A DNA stretch of 64,000 nucleotides, from the NCBI GenBank assembly GCA_044449065.1, contig JBIOHP010000009.1, positions 1 to 64,000 on the forward strand, given 5' to 3'. Of the stretch, positions 9,784-19,414 are shown piece after piece (position 1 is the stretch's first letter; each line of letters opens with the position of its first letter). Source of the DNA: JBIOHP01 sp044449065 (GTDB lineage Bacteria > Bacteroidota > Ignavibacteria > UBA10030 > SZUA-254). The notes beneath the pieces were generated by a model. That model made no database searches. It was not told the origin of the DNA and saw only the letters and a list, made by a program, of their open reading frames with translations. The translations under genes and the position numbers were made by a program.

Positions 9784-10485
9784 ATGTTCCAAAAGTCGAA
9801 AAAACAAATACTACCGATCAGCCGTCAAAATGGCGCGAATACGCATGAGCTGATCCTGGACGCCGCGCACAGGCAATTTTCAAAATTAGGTTTTACGAAG
9901 GTAACCATGGAGGAAATTGCCGCCGACGCAGGTTTGGGGAAAGCTACGCTCTATTATTACTTTTCTGATAAGGATGAGTTATTTTATGCCGTGTTATTGA
10001 AAGAATTCAAGAATTTTGAGACTGTTCTCAGAGCGATAATTATGGAAAAAAATTCTACGGCCCTGAAACTACGTAAATATGTGGATGAGCGTTTCCTCTA
10101 TTTTAACCGTATTTTTAACCTGAACGCCATTGAATATAAAAACTCAGGGAATATGAAGCCGGTGCTGACAAAAATGTTCGCCGAATTCCGTCAACGAGAA
10201 TTGGTTCTGTTGAATCGAATTTTCCTTGAGGGCAAAAAATCCGGCGAATTTAAACTGGACTCGACTTTGAGAATATCGGAGACATTTTTACATCTCATGG
10301 CGGGGTTGCGGATTCGTTTCATCCGGCAATTATCATCCCCTGTGATCGATTCGAAGGAATTTGCTAAGCTTGGAAAAGAAATAACGTTAGTTACAGAAAT
10401 ATTTATTCGAGGAATAGGCATATGCCGTAAAACCTCGTCGTCAAAACATAACCACAAAAATGTTCACCCGGTAATATCACGATGA
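9784..10485 (+). CDS. TetR-family transcriptional regulator of the efflux operon
   Basis: This 233-residue protein has an N-terminal TetR helix-turn-helix (ILDAAHRQFSKLGF-x-KVTMEEIAADAGLGKATLYYYFSDKDELF, residues ~22-70) and an all-helical ligand-binding domain of normal length behind it. Its stop overlaps the start of the adaptor gene by four bases (ATGA), so it is the first gene of a TetR-adaptor-pump-TolC operon and probably represses it in response to a pump substrate. The effector cannot be read from sequence. The C-terminus has a basic tail (SSSKHNHKN). Confidence 0.9.
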   Translation: MFQKSKKQILPISRQNGANTHELILDAAHRQFSKLGFTKVTMEEIAADAGLGKATLYYYFSDKDELFYAVLLKEFKNFETVLRAIIMEKNSTALKLRKYVDERFLYFNRIFNLNAIEYKNSGNMKPVLTKMFAEFRQRELVLLNRIFLEGKKSGEFKLDSTLRISETFLHLMAGLRIRFIRQLSSPVIDSKEFAKLGKEITLVTEIFIRGIGICRKTSSSKHNHKNVHPVISR

Positions 10486-11528
10486 AAAAAAATACAAAAT
10501 TTCTTATTCTCGGAATTGTTGTCATTCTTCTTGGTTTGGTTGGTTGGAAAATAATTTCCGGTCGAATAGTAACTGATCCCCGGAGAAATATCTCTCTCGT
10601 CAAGGTTGATGCTCCCGGGAAACAAACCGTCCACTACCAGCTTCAGTTTAACGGCGACGTTATTCCGGTTCAACAGGCGAATGTCTTTTCGCGCGTAACC
10701 GGCAATCTCGATCGGGTTTATGTGAATATCGGCGATTATGTAAGTGAGAACCAGATTCTTGCCTTGATCGATACGACTGAACTGGCGCTTCAGGTACAGC
10801 AAACCGGCGCGTCTTATGTGAATGCGAAATTAACCTATGAACGCAATGTCGAGCTGGAAAAAGAAAACCTGGTCGCGAAACAGGATGTCGATAACGCTGA
10901 GGCGGCAATGAAAGTTGCGAAAGCAAATTATGAAACAGCCGAAACTCACCTGGAATATGCTCACATCACCGCGCCATTCAGCGGGTTCATTACCAAACGG
11001 TATCTCGATCCCGGCGTAAATCTCGTTGCGAACAATTCAACCCTGTTCACGCTTATGAGTCTGGAAGAAATGAAGATTATAATAAATGTCCTTGAAAAAG
11101 ACATACCGCAAATCGCCACTGGCAAAAGCGTGGATATTGAAGTTGATGCGTATCCGGGAAGGAAATTTGAAGGAAAAATTACCCGGATCAGCGAGGCGGT
11201 TGATCTTTCAACCCGCACAATGGCTGTGGAAGTCGATATCCAAAACCGGGAACATCTTCTGAAACCCGGTATGTTCGCGAGCGCAACAATTGTCATTTCC
11301 GACCATCCGAATGCGATAACCGTTCCGACCTATGCATTGCAGAAGGACGATAAAGGTTACTTTGTATACACCGTTGGGGATAGTTTAAAGGCGCACCGTA
11401 TAACGGTCACAATCGGGATTGAGCAGAATAACAAAACAGAGATTCTAACCGGCTTGACCGGAAATGAACGTCTCATCACTACCGGCCAACAATTCGTCAG
11501 AGACGGCGGACAGGTTACCATTCAATAG
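10482..11528 (+). CDS. RND efflux periplasmic adaptor (MFP/AcrA type)
   Basis: This 348-residue membrane-fusion protein links the inner-membrane RND pump to the TolC channel. It has an N-terminal membrane anchor (residues ~6-26, FLILGIVVILLGLVGWKII), then the lipoyl half-motif (VFSRVTGNLDRVYVNIGDYVSENQILA), a short coiled hairpin (LQVQQTGASYVNAKLTYER...KVAKANYETAETHLEYA), the second lipoyl half (ITAPFSGFITKRYLDPGVNL) and beta-barrel/membrane-proximal domains. It overlaps the regulator by four bases and precedes the pump by 15 bases. The helical hairpin is short, as in adaptors of many FCB-group pumps. Confidence 0.92.
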   Translation: MKKNTKFLILGIVVILLGLVGWKIISGRIVTDPRRNISLVKVDAPGKQTVHYQLQFNGDVIPVQQANVFSRVTGNLDRVYVNIGDYVSENQILALIDTTELALQVQQTGASYVNAKLTYERNVELEKENLVAKQDVDNAEAAMKVAKANYETAETHLEYAHITAPFSGFITKRYLDPGVNLVANNSTLFTLMSLEEMKIIINVLEKDIPQIATGKSVDIEVDAYPGRKFEGKITRISEAVDLSTRTMAVEVDIQNREHLLKPGMFASATIVISDHPNAITVPTYALQKDDKGYFVYTVGDSLKAHRITVTIGIEQNNKTEILTGLTGNERLITTGQQFVRDGGQVTIQ

Positions 11529-11543
11529 CAAATTTGAAACACT

Positions 11544-14500
11544 ATGTGGCTTACTAGACTCGCGCTTCGATATCCAATTTCAACTTTTCTCTTCGCGTTG
11601 ACCATCCTCGTGCTGGGATTTGTGTCGTTTCAACAGCTCCCCGTCGATCTTCTTCCGAATATCTCTATCCCGGTCATCAGCACAATCACATTCTACTCCG
11701 GAGCCGGTCCGCTTGATATGGAACAGGCAGTAACGGTGTTTATTGAAAGAGGGGTAGCGTCCGTCAACGACGTGGATTATGTCCAATCGAGCACTAAAGA
11801 AGGAATTTCTTCCGTCAGGATTAATTTCAACTGGAATGCCAACCTTGACGTCGCGTTGGTGGATGTTATCCAGCGAGTGAATAGAATTCTGAACCAGTTG
11901 CCGACCGGCGTTTCGCAGCCGGTCGCGCTCCGTTTTGATATCACCAATTTACCGGTTTGTACGATTGCAGTATCCGGCGATATGGACGGGCGTGATCTAT
12001 ACGACCTCGCATTCAATACTATTGAGCCGCAAATTGAACATATTTCCGGCGTCGCTTCCGCGCAGGTCCTTGGTGGCCGCATCCGGGAAATTCATGTAAC
12101 CCTGGATCGAAAACGTGTGGAAGCCCTGCAGTTGCCCGTTAATGATGTTATGACTGCGGTCGCCTCCGCAAATCTCATTATCCCTTCGGGCGATCTTAAA
12201 ACCGGCAAATTTGATTACACATTGAAAACGGAAAGCCAGTTTAATGTCGTTAAACCTATCGAAGATATCATCGTCAAAATGGTCAACGGCGTACCGATTC
12301 ATATCAGGGATGTCGGGAGCGTTGAGGATAGCTATCAAGAGGAAACAGAAGTTATACGGGTCAATTCCAGGCCCGGTTTAACGCTGCGGGTCCAGAAACT
12401 TGCCAGCGCAAATACTGTTGATGTAGTTCAGAATGTAATCAATGCCTTACCGCATCTCTCCGGTGTTCCCCAAAACGTCAAGATGACGTTGTCCTTCGAT
12501 CAATCGCTCTATATTAAACAGACAATTTCGGGTTTGCAAAGAGAAGCGATGCTCGGGGCATTGTTTGCAATGCTTGTGATATTGTTCTTCCTTAGAAACA
12601 TCCGCGGCACGATGATCATTATCGTCGCTATACCGTTATCGCTGCTGATCGCGTTCATCTGGTTCAGGTTTGGGAATATTACCCTGAATATCATGACGTT
12701 CGGAGGGCTTGCGCTCGCTGTGGGACGGCTGGTGGATGATTCCATCGTGGAATTGGAAGCCATCACAAGGCATTATAATAATCCGAAACCGGGTCAATCG
12801 AAATTATCCCAAACGCTGGAAGCGGCTAGCGAGGTGGCGGCTCCCATCTTTGTATCGACATTGACTACTGTAATAGTATTTCTTCCGATTGTATTTTTAA
12901 CAGGCGTTGCGAAGTTATTATTTATCCCACTTACAATAACCATCGCGGTTTCTCTGTTCGGATCGTTCTTCGTCTCGCGTACTGTTACTCCATTGATGTG
13001 CAAGAACTTTTTAAAGGGCGAGGTGGAGCTTGACCGAAATTCTCCGAAGTTCTTCGACCGCCTCAAAGTGTTGTCGCACGATTTCATTGAATCCCTTGAC
13101 GCGTGGTATGGAAAGAGATTGGAATGGACGCTGCGCCATCGTAAGATGATCATTATCGGCATCGGGGCAATATCGGTTTTTTCCCTTTTCCTATTAAAAT
13201 TTATCGGAACAGAATTTTTCCCGGACCAGGATGAAGGGCAATTTGGCATTACGGTGAAATTACCTGTGGGAACGAGAACTGAAGAAACAACCAGGCTCGT
13301 TCAGCAAATGGAGACAATTATACAACAGAACGTTCCCGAGGTGCAGGCGGTTATTTCGGATGTCGGCGTGCCTCCGACTCGATCCGGGAACTTTTTTGTT
13401 CGTAATACCGGTAGTCATGCGGCGAATATTCAGGTTGCGCTCGTCCCTACAGATCAACGAACCCGGTCGTTGTTTCAAATAATCAAAGATATTCGTCCTA
13501 AGCTCTCCGGCATACCGGGCGTGTCGATTTTTATCGCGCCCAGTGGTATCCTCAGATTTCTCTTAAACTTTGGGTCAAACGCTCCTATCGACGTCGAAAT
13601 TCGCGGATACGATCTTGATACCGGGACGAAGGTAGCGAAACAAATAGCCGGCATAGTCCGCGCTACGCCCGGAGCAACCGATGTTCAGATTACACGGGAA
13701 GATAACCTTCCGGAACTCCGGGTAAAAATCGACCGCGAAAAAGCCGGCATATTGGGAATAAACGTGTCACAGATTTCGAACACGATCAACACCTGTATCA
13801 ACGGTTCAGTTGCTTCGTTGTACACCGATCCGGTGAACGGTAATCAATATAATATTCTTGTGCGTCTCAACGAAAGTTATCGATCGGATATTGAGGATTT
13901 GAGAAAAATTACCCTCGTGACAAAATCAGGTGATCAAATTCTTTTAGGCAATATTGCAACGATTATAAAAGATAATTCACCTGTTCAAATCGACCGGAAA
14001 TTTCAACAGCGGCTTGTCGAAGTGACCGCAAATGTCGAGGGCAGGGACCTGGGAAGCGTGGCAAATGATATCCGTGCTCAAGTGGCGAAGATGAATCTCC
14101 CTCCCGGTTTTGAAGTAGTGCTAACCGGCGCAGTTGAGCAGCAGCAAAAGACATTCCTCGATCTCGGGCTTGCTTTTTGCCTTGCAATTCTGCTGGTCTA
14201 TGTTGCCATGGCTTCTCAATTCCAATCGCTTATCGATCCATTCATTATTATGTTTACAGTCCCGCTGGGAATTATCGGGGTGTTCTGGGCGTTATTTCTT
14301 ACAAATACCACCCTGTCGGTAACGTCGTTCCAGGGAATTATCGTAATGGTGGGTATTGTTGTGAGCAATGGTATCCTTCTCGTCGATTATACCAACCACC
14401 TGCGAATGAGAGGCGTTCCGCTTCATGAAGCGGTTGTTCGGGGCGGCACCACGCGGCTGAAACCGATTTTAATGACGTCGCTTGCAACGGTTCTCGGGTT

Positions 14501-14681
14501 AATCCCGATGGCGATTGGTATTGGCGGTGAATCTACGCAGGCGCCGCTGGCGATAGCAGTTATCGGCGGTCTGACGGTATCAACGACGCTCACATTATTC
14601 TTTGTTCCGGTTCTCTATACTGTATTCGAGGAACGTTTCAAACGTGAAATGGTTGAACATCAGGAGGAAAGTGCTTCATGA
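11544..14681 (+). CDS. RND-family efflux pump (AcrB/HAE-type)
   Basis: This 1045-residue inner-membrane proton antiporter has the usual length and the 12-helix, two-porter-loop plan. TM1 is at residues ~10-30, helices cluster at ~335-500 and again at ~530-550 and ~865-1030. The TM4 proton-relay acids are present (VDDS, D398/D399). At the position of the AcrB TM10 lysine the motif reads GIVVSNGILLVDY, with Ser about residue 941, a variant seen in other RND branches. The lack of a CzcA metal-site signature favours a hydrophobe/drug or lipid substrate, but this is inference. The stop overlaps the TolC-like gene by four bases. Confidence 0.92.
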   Translation: MWLTRLALRYPISTFLFALTILVLGFVSFQQLPVDLLPNISIPVISTITFYSGAGPLDMEQAVTVFIERGVASVNDVDYVQSSTKEGISSVRINFNWNANLDVALVDVIQRVNRILNQLPTGVSQPVALRFDITNLPVCTIAVSGDMDGRDLYDLAFNTIEPQIEHISGVASAQVLGGRIREIHVTLDRKRVEALQLPVNDVMTAVASANLIIPSGDLKTGKFDYTLKTESQFNVVKPIEDIIVKMVNGVPIHIRDVGSVEDSYQEETEVIRVNSRPGLTLRVQKLASANTVDVVQNVINALPHLSGVPQNVKMTLSFDQSLYIKQTISGLQREAMLGALFAMLVILFFLRNIRGTMIIIVAIPLSLLIAFIWFRFGNITLNIMTFGGLALAVGRLVDDSIVELEAITRHYNNPKPGQSKLSQTLEAASEVAAPIFVSTLTTVIVFLPIVFLTGVAKLLFIPLTITIAVSLFGSFFVSRTVTPLMCKNFLKGEVELDRNSPKFFDRLKVLSHDFIESLDAWYGKRLEWTLRHRKMIIIGIGAISVFSLFLLKFIGTEFFPDQDEGQFGITVKLPVGTRTEETTRLVQQMETIIQQNVPEVQAVISDVGVPPTRSGNFFVRNTGSHAANIQVALVPTDQRTRSLFQIIKDIRPKLSGIPGVSIFIAPSGILRFLLNFGSNAPIDVEIRGYDLDTGTKVAKQIAGIVRATPGATDVQITREDNLPELRVKIDREKAGILGINVSQISNTINTCINGSVASLYTDPVNGNQYNILVRLNESYRSDIEDLRKITLVTKSGDQILLGNIATIIKDNSPVQIDRKFQQRLVEVTANVEGRDLGSVANDIRAQVAKMNLPPGFEVVLTGAVEQQQKTFLDLGLAFCLAILLVYVAMASQFQSLIDPFIIMFTVPLGIIGVFWALFLTNTTLSVTSFQGIIVMVGIVVSNGILLVDYTNHLRMRGVPLHEAVVRGGTTRLKPILMTSLATVLGLIPMAIGIGGESTQAPLAIAVIGGLTVSTTLTLFFVPVLYTVFEERFKREMVEHQEESAS

Positions 14682-15973
14682 AATTAGTTAGATTTATCTC
14701 ATTTATCATCATTCTTTATTCCGGAACGTTGGTGTTCGCACAGCAATCGAATACCAATCTGGAATCTCTGAGTATCCAACAAGCCGTTGCGCTCGCACTG
14801 GAAAATCACCCGGCGCTGCGCGCTGCTGAAGCGGGTGTTCGAAACGCTTCAGCCGGTTTAACCCAGGCGAAGTCGGCGTATTATCCGTCCATAACTTCCA
14901 CCGGAAGCTATCAACGGACTGACGGGGCTTTTGTCTTCAATCCCGATATCGCGCCCCGAAATCAGACGTACGATACATATAGCGAAGCGCTATCAATCAA
15001 TGAAACAATATTTGATTTCGGGAAAACCATCGGCAAGGTTTCCGCCAACAGCAATTTTACCGAAGCGTCGTTTGCAGATTATGACGCCGCCCGTCAGACC
15101 GTGGCGCTCAACGCCCATATAGCGTACCTTGCCGAGGTGCAGGCGATACAGGTGGAACGGGTTGATGTGGAGGCGGTTGCCAGCGCCGAAGGACATTTGA
15201 GACAGGCGAAGGCATTCTTTTCAGTGGGGACGCGGGCTAAATTCGACGTCACCAAAGCCGAAGTCGACCTCGCGAATGCAAACGTCGCATTGATAACGGC
15301 ACGCAATAATGTGCGGCTTGCAAAACTACAACTGGAAAATGCGATGGGGGTGCATCCCAAAAGTGTCTATTCGCTTACCGATTCATTTGATGTCACTCCT
15401 ATGGTTATGCCTTTCGATTCTATCCGGGCAATCACCATGACAACGCGCCCGGAATTGAAATCAGCGCGGGATCGGGTTGATGCTAATCAATCGTTGGTAA
15501 CCGCCACACGCGGACAGCACCTTCCAACGGTTTCAGCGTTCGGGACATGGACATGGAGCAATTTTAATTTTCCGCTCTTCAACCGATGGGTTGGGGGATT
15601 TTCAGTTACCCTGCCGATATTTCAGGGTTTTTCAATCTCGGCGCAGGTTGATCAGGCGCAGGCAACCGCCGATGCGGCTCAAGCGAACCTCGATGTGCTG
15701 AACGACCAGGTTCAAACGGAGACCGAACAATATTATCTGGAAATGAAGGAAGCCAGCGAACGAATCGATGCAACATCGAAGCTCGTTGAACAGGCGGCAG
15801 AAAACTTAAACCTTGCAGAAAAACAATACTCGGCAGGCGTGAATTCTGTGATTGAAGTTACCGACGCGCAATTGAGTCTTTCCAACGCGCGGATTATCCA
15901 TATCCAGGCGCTCTTTGATTATAACAGCTCGCTCATACACCTCAAACGCGCCATGGGAGTGTTGTTGAAATAA
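14678..15973 (+). CDS. TolC-family outer-membrane efflux protein
   Basis: This 431-residue protein has a signal peptide (FISFIIILYSGTLVFAQQ) and two tandem outer-membrane efflux (OEP) halves rich in long coiled helices (SIQQAVALALENHPALRAAEAGVRNA; LVEQAAENLNLAEKQYSAG; ITDAQLSL-type VTDAQLSLSNA). It forms the trimeric channel for the adjoining RND pump. It is the last gene of the operon and overlaps the pump by four bases. Length and motif order are normal for the family. Confidence 0.92.
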   Translation: MKLVRFISFIIILYSGTLVFAQQSNTNLESLSIQQAVALALENHPALRAAEAGVRNASAGLTQAKSAYYPSITSTGSYQRTDGAFVFNPDIAPRNQTYDTYSEALSINETIFDFGKTIGKVSANSNFTEASFADYDAARQTVALNAHIAYLAEVQAIQVERVDVEAVASAEGHLRQAKAFFSVGTRAKFDVTKAEVDLANANVALITARNNVRLAKLQLENAMGVHPKSVYSLTDSFDVTPMVMPFDSIRAITMTTRPELKSARDRVDANQSLVTATRGQHLPTVSAFGTWTWSNFNFPLFNRWVGGFSVTLPIFQGFSISAQVDQAQATADAAQANLDVLNDQVQTETEQYYLEMKEASERIDATSKLVEQAAENLNLAEKQYSAGVNSVIEVTDAQLSLSNARIIHIQALFDYNSSLIHLKRAMGVLLK

Positions 15974-15989
15974 CAAGCGGCGCCGCTTG
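15974..15989. terminator. Perfect 16-bp GC-rich palindrome after tolC-like stop
   Basis: A perfect palindrome centred on GGCGCC begins directly after the stop codon, and a second AT-rich dyad (GATATTTC-TTTAAA-GATATTTTC) follows within ~25 bases. The position fits a transcription end for the efflux operon. The first palindrome has no proper loop and no T-run, so this is tentative. Confidence 0.35.
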
Positions 15990-16090
15990 GCGATATTTCT
16001 TTAAAGATATTTTCTTAGCAGTCCTCCATTATTCGGATCGGAAGGCAGAATTACCAAAGACACAAATGCAACGTCAAATTTTATTCTATC

Positions 16091-16729
16091 GTGACTCCTG
16101 TTGAAAAATTTTTTGCTGCTGTAAAAGAAGGAGACCTTAAGGAGCTAAAAGAATTACTCTCCCTTCAACCCGACCTGGCAACAATACGATCTGAAGGCGC
16201 GACGGCGCTTCATTTCGCCGTGATTCATAATCATAGAGATATCGTGGATTTATTACTTACCAATGGCGCAAACCCCGAAGCGGTGGATGATGAATTTGAA
16301 GCCACGCCTATAGGATGGGCTAATGAAGCCGGACATACCGAAATGGTCAATTACCTTTACGAACGGGGAACACACGTCGGCTTTTTTCAAGCGGCGGCGT
16401 TCGGTTTAACGGAAAGAATTCGTCAATTGATCGATGAGAATATCTCGGAAATTAACATCCTTCAGGGTTACGGAACACCTCTCCATGCTGCAGCGCTATG
16501 GGCGCATCCTCTCATTGTGCAGATCCTGCTTAATCACGATGCAGATCCTGCGATGCGAAACATGTACGGTATGACAGCGTTGGAAATTGCCCAACAGCAA
16601 GTCTCATCTAATGGCGACGCAACGCCCCTCGTCAACGCGGGGCGAAGGAAGGAAATCGTGGACGATTGTAAACTTATTGTTGAAATTCTTGACGATTGGC
16701 TGAAGAAAACATCAGAAGAATCTAAATGA
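16091..16729 (+). CDS. Ankyrin-repeat protein
   Basis: This 212-residue soluble protein consists of about four to five ankyrin repeats (for example GATALHFAVIHNHRDIVDLLLTNGANPEAVDDE; GTPLHAAALWAHPLIVQILLNHDADPAMRN), with a charged C-terminal helix. Ankyrin arrays mediate protein-protein contacts; the partner is unknown. The chosen start is GTG at 16091 because the repeats begin within ~20 residues, but no clear ribosome binding site is visible. There is no signal peptide, so it is cytoplasmic. Its stop overlaps the AlkD-type gene by four bases, so the two are probably co-translated. Confidence 0.8.
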   Translation: MTPVEKFFAAVKEGDLKELKELLSLQPDLATIRSEGATALHFAVIHNHRDIVDLLLTNGANPEAVDDEFEATPIGWANEAGHTEMVNYLYERGTHVGFFQAAAFGLTERIRQLIDENISEINILQGYGTPLHAAALWAHPLIVQILLNHDADPAMRNMYGMTALEIAQQQVSSNGDATPLVNAGRRKEIVDDCKLIVEILDDWLKKTSEESK

Positions 16730-17424
16730 TATCAACACAAATATCACATCATAAGATCAATCCAATGATCGATAAAATAATCCGGCAAGTTTCCTCACTG
16801 CCTGTGCAGAAAACCGCTCCCATCCGAAAAATCCGGAAAGAATATTCAAAACAGATAAAAGATTTTTCATCGGAAGAGGTACTTCGGTTGGCACATCAAT
16901 TGATCGCTCGTTCTCAATTTGTTTACCGGTGGATTGCGTATGAACTCATCGCTAACCATGATACAGCGCTGCATTCTCTCGGTGCAAAGGAAATTGAAAA
17001 ACTCGGTCAAGGAATCGATAGCTGGTATTCGGTAGATACGTTTGCATGCATCCTTTCCGGTGTCGCATGGCGGGAAGAACAAATTCCGGATTCTCTTATC
17101 TATCGCTGGGCAAAATCAAAAGATCACTGGTGGCGTCGGGCGGCACTGGTGAGCACTGTGCCGCTTAATCTTCGCGCGAGAGGTGGGCAGGGCGACGTTA
17201 AACGCACCTTATCCATCTGCGAATTGCTTTTGGGGGATAGGGATGATATGGTTGTGAAGGGATTCTCCTGGGCGTTGCGCCAGCTCGTGATTTGGGATGC
17301 TCCGGCGGTGAAAAAATTTCTTTCAATGCATAAAAATAACCTTGCGCCGCGCGTTGTACGGGAAGTGAACAACAAACTTGCTACGGATTTAAAAAATCCC
17401 CGCCCCAAGAATGCGAAAAAGTGA
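16726..17424 (+). CDS. AlkD-family DNA alkylation-repair HEAT-like protein
   Basis: This 232-residue all-helical protein matches the DNA alkylation repair family (AlkD/AlkC, HEAT-like repeats) that removes positively charged N3/N7-alkylpurines. Visible family features are the VYRWIAYELIANH and DSWYSVDTFACILSGVAWRE helices (the W-x-x-x-D of the active cleft), WWRRAALVSTVPL, and VVKGFSWALRQL near the C-terminus. An internal ATG at 16765 (MIDKIIRQ) could be the real start; the upstream ATG overlaps the ankyrin stop. It lies just before an O6-alkylguanine transferase fusion, so the two genes together cover two kinds of alkylation damage. Confidence 0.82.
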   Translation: MISTQISHHKINPMIDKIIRQVSSLPVQKTAPIRKIRKEYSKQIKDFSSEEVLRLAHQLIARSQFVYRWIAYELIANHDTALHSLGAKEIEKLGQGIDSWYSVDTFACILSGVAWREEQIPDSLIYRWAKSKDHWWRRAALVSTVPLNLRARGGQGDVKRTLSICELLLGDRDDMVVKGFSWALRQLVIWDAPAVKKFLSMHKNNLAPRVVREVNNKLATDLKNPRPKNAKK

Positions 17425-17500
17425 GCAAGAATCGGAATGCATATCTCGTCGTTTCCTCTTATCTTGTTGTATACTTGATATCACATTATTTAAGGGTACA

Positions 17501-18370
17501 ATGATGAACAATCAAATGATAGACGATTACAACAGGATTGAACGGGCAATAAATTATCTCGATCAAAATTATCACCATCAACCCGAATTAAAGGAAATTG
17601 CCGAGAAGATTTACCTCAGCGAATTTCATTTCCAGCGGCTTTTCAGCAGGTGGGTGGGGATAAGCCCCAAACGCTTTCTCCAATTTCTGACCAAGGAGCA
17701 CGCAAAAACTCTTCTCGCGCAATCGAAAAGCGTGCTCGACACGGCGTACGACACCGGGTTATCGAGTCCGAGCCGGCTGCATGATCTGTTTATCCAGTGC
17801 GAGGCGCTGACTCCGGGCGAATTCAAAAATGGCGGCGCCGACATCGAAATTCTCTACGGGGTTCATCCAACCCGGTTCGGCAATTGTTTAATCGCCCAAA
17901 CAGAAAAAGGAATATGTGGATTGCAGTTTTTAAAAGGAAATGATAAACGCGTCGCCATAAAACTTCTGCGCAAAAAATTTCCACGGGCAACATTTCGTGA
18001 AGACGTAAAAGAAACTTCCAAAATTGTAGTTCGTATTTTTTCAGATACGGGTAAGCGCAGCGCCACTCCAATGACCATTCTTTTGAAGGGAACAAACTTC
18101 CAGATAAAAGTATGGGAAGCATTATTAAGAATTCCACAGGGTTCGGTCGTTTCATACCAGGATATCGCTTCGCATCTCGGGGTACCAAATGCCGTACGCG
18201 CAGTGGCGAATGCAGTTGCCCATAACGCTATTCAGTATGTTATCCCTTGCCACCGGGTGATACGGAATATGGGAGCTTTCGGGGGATATCAGGGCGGCAC
18301 GGCCAGAAAAATTGCAATACTCGGATGGGAATCAGCCCTTTCGGAACGGTTTGGCTCACAAAAAAATTGA
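17501..18370 (+). CDS. AraC-type HTH fused to O6-alkylguanine-DNA methyltransferase (Ada-like, no AdaA zinc domain)
   Basis: Residues ~8-105 are an AraC/XylS DNA-binding domain (NYLDQNYHHQPELKEIAEK...FHFQRLFSRWVGISPKRFL). Residues ~120-280 are a methylated-DNA-cysteine methyltransferase with the acceptor motif PCHRV (C250) and the helix VVSYQDIASHLGVPNAVRAVANA. It transfers alkyl groups from O6-alkylguanine to its own Cys and probably regulates genes. The N-terminal zinc/phosphotriester domain of E. coli Ada is absent. The ATG at 17501 is preferred, with AAGGG upstream; extending to 17411 adds a sequence that overlaps the AlkD gene and looks unrelated. It follows the AlkD-type gene by 76 bases. 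Confidence 0.88.
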   Translation: MMNNQMIDDYNRIERAINYLDQNYHHQPELKEIAEKIYLSEFHFQRLFSRWVGISPKRFLQFLTKEHAKTLLAQSKSVLDTAYDTGLSSPSRLHDLFIQCEALTPGEFKNGGADIEILYGVHPTRFGNCLIAQTEKGICGLQFLKGNDKRVAIKLLRKKFPRATFREDVKETSKIVVRIFSDTGKRSATPMTILLKGTNFQIKVWEALLRIPQGSVVSYQDIASHLGVPNAVRAVANAVAHNAIQYVIPCHRVIRNMGAFGGYQGGTARKIAILGWESALSERFGSQKN

Positions 18371-18496
18371 ATATAATCTAATCATTTAACAAATGAATGG
18401 AGGGCAATTCTCACCGAGGGGGTTTGATTGTTACTGACGATGTTGGTATATTTTTAAAACCACCGTGAAGAGAAATTACAATCAATCAACGTTGTC

Positions 18497-19414
18497 TTGA
18501 CCAGCATTTCAGTTAAAAATTCGGAAATCATTAAGGATTTGATGCTGGGAATAATCGATTATGCCGGGTTATTTCCCCCGGCGAAGCTCGATATGCCTGA
18601 AGCGTTCTCCAATTATTTACAATACCGAAAAAGTGAATATGCCTGGGCGCTTGGAAGGTTCATTGTGCCGGTATCCCGTTTGAGCCAGTTTGAACAAGCC
18701 GCGTCTGATTTAATTGGTGAAGAAAATATAAATCCCATTCAATTAAGCACTCTGACGGACGATGAGCCGGTGAAGGCGCTTACGAGGATAAGCGATTTTA
18801 ATAACGGATTTTTCTCTGCGGGAAGAAATGTAATAATCGACACGATCGAAATCAAAGCCCCTTCATCGGACGATATTTTAAAGTGGAACGATTTACTTCC
18901 CAGACATCTCAGGGCATATTATGAAATCCCGTTAAACAGCAGCATCGAAGAATCGATTGAGGCAATTTCCCTTTCCGGCGAATGCGCTAAAGTCCGCACG
19001 GGCGGCGTCACGCCTGAGGTTTTTCCCGCGGTTGGAGATCTGTTGCGATTCATTGAGACATGCTCGCGGATGAACGTGCCATTCAAAGCCACCGCGGGAC
19101 TGCACCACCCGGTGCGCGGCGAGTATAATTTCACCTACGAAAAGAATAGTGCTCAGGGATTAATGTTTGGTTTTTTAAATCTATTTCTCACCGCCCTCTT
19201 TCTCCATGACGGTATGAGCGTTTCAGAAGCGTCGTATCTGCTTACTGAAGATTCTCCCAGTGCCTTTCGTTTCGATGATCAGGGTATAACCTGGCGTGGT
19301 TTCAGTCTGGACATTGAGCAAATACGATCGGGAAGGGAAAATTTCGCAATTTCTTTCGGATCGTGTTCATTCACAGAACCAATCAACGATTTGAAATCGT
19401 TTAACCTTTTATGA
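18497..19414 (+). CDS. Conserved protein of unknown function coupled to fumarylacetoacetase
   Basis: This ~300-residue soluble protein was not assigned to a named family. Conspicuous segments are IDYAGLFPPAKLDM near the start, WALGRFIVPVSRL, ECAKVRTGG-x-TPEVFP and VPFKATAGLHHPVRGEY. The KVRTGG and KATAGLHH pieces have the look of catalytic loops at strand ends of a TIM-like barrel, but that is a guess. The start is uncertain: TTG at 18497 keeps the helix before IDYAG, while ATG at 18542 has a good AAGGA five to six bases upstream. Its stop overlaps the fumarylacetoacetase start by four bases, so it probably works in or near aromatic amino acid breakdown. Confidence 0.7.
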   Translation: MTSISVKNSEIIKDLMLGIIDYAGLFPPAKLDMPEAFSNYLQYRKSEYAWALGRFIVPVSRLSQFEQAASDLIGEENINPIQLSTLTDDEPVKALTRISDFNNGFFSAGRNVIIDTIEIKAPSSDDILKWNDLLPRHLRAYYEIPLNSSIEESIEAISLSGECAKVRTGGVTPEVFPAVGDLLRFIETCSRMNVPFKATAGLHHPVRGEYNFTYEKNSAQGLMFGFLNLFLTALFLHDGMSVSEASYLLTEDSPSAFRFDDQGITWRGFSLDIEQIRSGRENFAISFGSCSFTEPINDLKSFNLL

